DNA from: Rhizophagus irregularis
Taxonomy: Eukaryota > Glomeromycota > Glomeromycetes > Glomerales > Glomeraceae
Assembly: GCF_026210795.1 (NCBI RefSeq)
Contig: NC_089432.1
Span: forward strand, 3,472,001-3,536,000
Length of the DNA: 64,000 nt
Reading direction: 5' to 3'
The stretch's first letter is position 1. Every line of letters starts with the position of its first letter. The notes under the pieces were generated by a model that saw only the letters and a list, made by a program, of their open reading frames with translations, had not been told where the DNA came from and searched no databases. Positions 60,067 through 64,000 of the stretch are shown piece after piece. A program made the position numbers and the translations under genes.

Positions 60067-62965
60067 TAATATGACTTTCGCAAAAATCAATGTATTTATT
60101 TTTAAAAATTATATTTTTATTAATATTTATCAACCATACTTCGCAAAATCTATTGTTCAGTCGATTAGGAATATGCGGGATTTTAATGACCGATATTTTT
60201 ATGAGACATCAATCGTTATTAGTAGCATTAATTCCTATTGGTCACCTTAGTATTCCTAATGACTATAACTCAGTTATTGGGTAGAAAAATAAATTAATTT
60301 CAGTTTTTTGCTTTATATTAAATAAAAATATAATGTTTTGCATATAAAGATATAAATTTTTTTTTGTAGCGGTTAATATTTTAATAAATCGCGCAATGAA
60401 TATAAAATTAAATTATTTTTAGAGTTTTTTTTCCAGGATATCATCACTTTAACATTCAAGTAACTGATATTAATTGTTAAGAAATAGATAAATCACTTTA
60501 TTTTCCTGAAATATCCTTTCGGTGAAATGGACTTCAGCGAAAGTCCGGATACCTTTTTTATTTATGAGGATATTATTAAGTGTCGGAATAATGAGTGTCG
60601 AGAATTTTGAATTTTGGGGATCATGATTTATGAGCCAGGTTGGATTCTGATCGTCGGGATTTCGTAAGTCCTCTCTTTCTGTGTCCTTTTTTGGAATTCC
60701 GTTCAAAGAAAATTTTCTTTTCCTTTTATACTCCTATTCTATGAATATATGATAAATATATCTAAATTTTTTTATGACCGTAAACACGAATTGTGTGATT
60801 ATGTGAATTATAATCAAACCATTTTTTGCCCTCTTGTCATAATTTTAACAATCTTATTAAGTAAATATCCATAATCTTGTTTTTCTTAAAAATTCAATGC
60901 TCTAAAAAAAAAAAGATTGTATGATCACTATAAATTGACCACCAAGTCATCAAGTAATCCCATAATTTTTATCATAAAGACTAAATTTTTAGACGATATA
61001 TCATATTCGTTTCCACGCATGATTTTATTTGTTTTTTAGTAACTTGTTTTCTCATTTTCATTTTCTAAAGAGAATTAAAAATTATTTCTTTTATAAAACA
61101 ATTACCGGACTTTTGCTACAATTTCTTTCTCTCACCTTCTTTTTTTTGGTCTCATAAATATTTATTACGAACTTTTCCTTTCAAAAAGTTATTTTGAATT
61201 ACCATGAATATCGACGAAGTAGTACAATTAAAGAAATCGTTAGCCAAAGCGATCAGCGAAGAGAAGACCTCTGTAAATGATTAACTGCATTCGCATTATT
61301 CCTAGAAAAAATCAAATACATTTTTTTAATTATATATCATAATTGTCCCTTTACCGATAACACATACGTCATCTCAGGATACCGAATCATTATAATTTAA
61401 TGGTTGAATTATAATGAGGGTGCCGCATAACCTTCTCTTACATGGCAAGACCAGACGTGCACCGACGCTTCTATCAACGTGGAATTAAGAAGATGCTCGA
61501 AAAGAATCAACAAAACGGTCAACATTAATTTTACCAAATTTATTTATTACGAAATGCATTTGACAAAGTTTACATTACTCCTAATTTTTTAACTAATTAA
61601 TCTGGTATTTTACAACCATAAAGAACTTTAAACATTTTTTTAACGAAACAACCCAAACCTGTTTCTGAGGAAAGTCGTAATTTTTGTCACTATGGATCAC
61701 GTGTGTTAGAGATCTAGTCCAATGAACGTTCGAGAGTTTAAGTACCACAACGAAATGAATTCTTGACTCCTGAAAAGAGGTATGTTTACTTAGGAGAAAT
61801 GTTTGCTTGATTTTTCATTTAGTATTTATTCGTCTTATACCTTTCTGCGGATATTTGAATCGCAGTTCTTGAACTCTCATTTACGACAATATATTAACGC
61901 AACTTTATATAATGAAACCTTTAACACAGAAACCTTTAACACAAATTACGCTTTATTTGCAAATTGGGTAGTTCTTGTAGACATGTTTTTTTCAAAAAAA
62001 AAATGAAAGAATTTTAACGGAAAGTTAATTAAATATTGTTTATAGTGATGATTGGTTTCAACAGAATTATAATTAACAACGTTGTTGAAATAGTTTTAAC
62101 TTGTTGATCTGAGTAATGTATTTTTATTAATAAAAATCATAAAATAATGTAGCTGTAAAAAAAATTCGATGGCAAATCTGAACATAAACCCAATACCTTT
62201 TTTTAGGTGTCTCTGGACTCTCTGTCTTCTCTTTCCTTTAGGTCTTCTTTTATTTTTCGATTAAACAATCTTGAACATCGTTGAATAATTCTCCGATAAG
62301 CAATGCATCTCTGTCTTCTCTTCTTTTATCTTTTCTTTGGGTCTTCTTTTTATTAGGTCTTCTCTTTGGCTCCCTTTTTTACATTTTCTTTTAGGTTGGG
62401 AGTGTGGGTTGTGGATAGGTGGGTGATGTCCTCGTTCTTCTCTTGTTTTCCCTCTTTCCCTTTCCCTTTTCCTTTCCCTTATTCCCTTGCTCTTTCCCCT
62501 TCCTTTCCCCCTTGATCAATGTTGCTGCTGGTGTCTGGCGACCAGGTGACAACAAATTTTTTAAAGACTTGGCTAAATATTAACGTTTTGTTCAATATAT
62601 TTATATTAAACTATAAATTAAAAATAAAATTTTTATTTATTTTCTCATCTATAATTATTATTTTGATTATTCAATTTTTAATTTTCACAAATGTATTAAT
62701 AACATCCAAAGATTATTAGATTATTAATCATTGAGATTTCTTTAATTAAATTCAAATGGGACAAATGCGCATTGTATACAAAAGTTAATTTAACTTTAAT
62801 TAATTAATTAATTAAACTTTATTACAGCTTTTAACAATTGTAACAACTAGCTAAAATTAATATAATAAATTTTAAAACGAATTTTTAAGAATTGCTTATT
62901 AATTGTTGACGTAATAGATAAAGAAATATTTTCATATAATGGTGCTTTTTATTTCATTGTCATTG
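59883..62965. repeat. arm B of a diverged 3-kb inverted duplication
   Basis: The reverse match of 44014-47036. Short frames: 60470-60706 (-) MNGIPKKDTEREDLRNP; 61204-61272 (+) MNIDEVVQLKKSLAKAISEE ending at a GTAAAT site; 61442-61564 (+) MARPDVHRRFYQRGIKKM; and 61803-62006 (+) YTFLRIFESQFLNSHLRQY. The first and last are also found in arm A with changes. They might be exons of a small gene but I could not join them. Confidence 0.85.
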
Positions 62966-63812
62966 GAATTTATTTTAACAAGTACATTTGTCCAATTAAA
63001 ATTTTGTCAGAAATGACTATAACTTTTTAGGCAATAGAAATGTGGAATTCGGATTACCAAATTTATTCTTAAAAGCTTTATATAAAAGCAGTTTTTGTAA
63101 AACGTGTTGCAAAACTATTGCATGCTTCTATTATTCCCATTTAAAAGTGAAACATTATTTAGCGAAGTTAGGAATTTTAAAGAAACTGCAAATCTTGTAG
63201 AATTTGTAAACAGAGACGCACACTGTACGTCTATGTATTGAAATGAGAAATTCAATCACTTAATTTATTACAATCATATTTGTAATATTTTTTCATATTA
63301 GGATTTAGGAAGCTAAAACAATATGTGATATCTTTCTATTATGAGTATTATCATCACGTATGTTCCAGTCAGGGGGCCTTCCTGATTTCAAATTGTTAAG
63401 TAAAATTTTTTGAATATTCACTAAACAAAATTGGGTTAAACATAATTTTTATTTTTAATGATTCCTATTATCCAATAATATCTTCACGTTTTATTATATA
63501 TTCAGATCGTATGATATAATGATTTGCTCGATCTTCTTATGATCACTTCCAAAATAGGTTAGTTACATGAAAATCTGTGAAAAAAAATGAGTAAAGTTCA
63601 GGTTTACCTTGTCCACGTGGATACCAGCTTTGAACGAAATTTCAACGTTCGATCATCCGCAACACTATATATTCATGATAGTCATGTGAAGTACACAAAT
63701 TTAATTGCTTACGATATCATCACATAAGCAAGGGAAAAACGTAACACCCGAAAAAAAAAAACTTTTCATAAATCTATAAAATTCCTTCGAAGTTTTTTTT
63801 TTCGTTTTATTA
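62966..63812. promoter_or_regulatory. upstream region of the gene at the window edge
   Basis: AT-rich with no gene. It contains a CA/TG-poor stretch and a short CACGTGG word (63614-63620). Promoter elements were not identified with confidence. Confidence 0.3.
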
Positions 63813-63976
63813 ATGATGATGGAATTGAATTCATTAACAGTATTATCTATCGTTTCATTTTTCTTTGTGATTTATCTATCAATAATAAAATATGCATTTA
63901 TGAAATATAGTGTGAAAGGTTGTTCAAAAGGATATCCTACTAATATTTTTAATTATGATGTAAAAGAGAAAAAAGC
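63813..63976 (+). CDS. membrane-anchored protein, 5' exon, runs off the window
   Basis: Starts MMMELNSLTVLSIVSFFF and has one hydrophobic segment (about residues 8-26), a signal anchor or signal peptide. GCSKGYPTNIFNYDVKEKK follows. The exon ends at a GTAAGT donor (63977). The rest lies outside the window, so the family cannot be told. This protein could be secreted or anchored. Confidence 0.6.
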
Positions 63977-64000
63977 GTAAGTTAATCATAATTAATACTT

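Noticed and set aside
61204-61564. A two-exon small gene (MNIDEVVQ... joined to MARPDVHRR...)
   Set aside because: No acceptor was found that keeps the frame, and the corresponding blocks in the other arm are degraded.

Overview
The window looks like an AT-rich, repeat-laden stretch of a nuclear genome from an arbuscular-mycorrhizal fungus, most probably Rhizophagus or a close glomeromycete. This rests on the protein families seen: a BTB-BACK-TLDc protein, a tyrosine-kinase-like kinase with the HKD/DLG variant loops, SAM-like and RING fragments, crinkler (CRN) headers, and a coiled-coil family starting MSSTQSNDSLRELNAKLL. Short introns (about 50-110 nt) with GTAAGT/GTATGT donors agree. The species is inferred, not proven.

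Layout. 0.6-4 kb holds two apparently intact genes: a small membrane protein (-) and a BTB-BACK-TLDc gene (+). 6.5-11.6 kb is one kinase gene (-) split in a coding exon by a 3.18-kb fold-back transposon with a perfect 8-bp target duplication. A second copy of that transposon lies at 14.5-17.3 kb. Between the copies are two unidentified, less AT-rich minus-strand frames. 17-21 kb is gene-poor, but includes candidate micro-exons and a long pyrimidine tract. 21.4-23.5 kb is a second host gene split by a hAT-like non-autonomous element. 24-31 kb holds decayed genes (a SAM-like gene, a RING fragment, crinkler header remnants). 32.9-35.9 kb has a transposase-like gene convergent with a zinc-finger gene, both decayed.

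37-43 kb is a decayed gene whose exon unit of about 625 bp is tandemly repeated four times. Its first unit is split by a 2.7-kb terminal-inverted-repeat (TIR) element that carries an array of candidate 24-38-nt micro-exons, each with its own splice sites. 44-47 and 59.9-63 kb are a diverged 3-kb inverted duplication. Between its arms are pogo-like and hAT-like miniature elements, a SINE-like unit, an F-box gene, decayed fragments, a broken crinkler with a restriction-endonuclease-like domain, and an apparently intact crinkler header fused to a trypsin-like protease with a complete His-Asp-Ser triad. The window ends inside the first exon(s) of a membrane-anchored protein.

How it fits together: this is an accessory, transposon-driven compartment. 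At least two host genes are cut by elements with readable target duplications, elements are nested, and crinkler effectors sit in the most transposon-dense part. No clear LTR retroelement, Polinton or other capsid- or envelope-bearing element was recognised. Splice sites were placed by eye; no searches were run.
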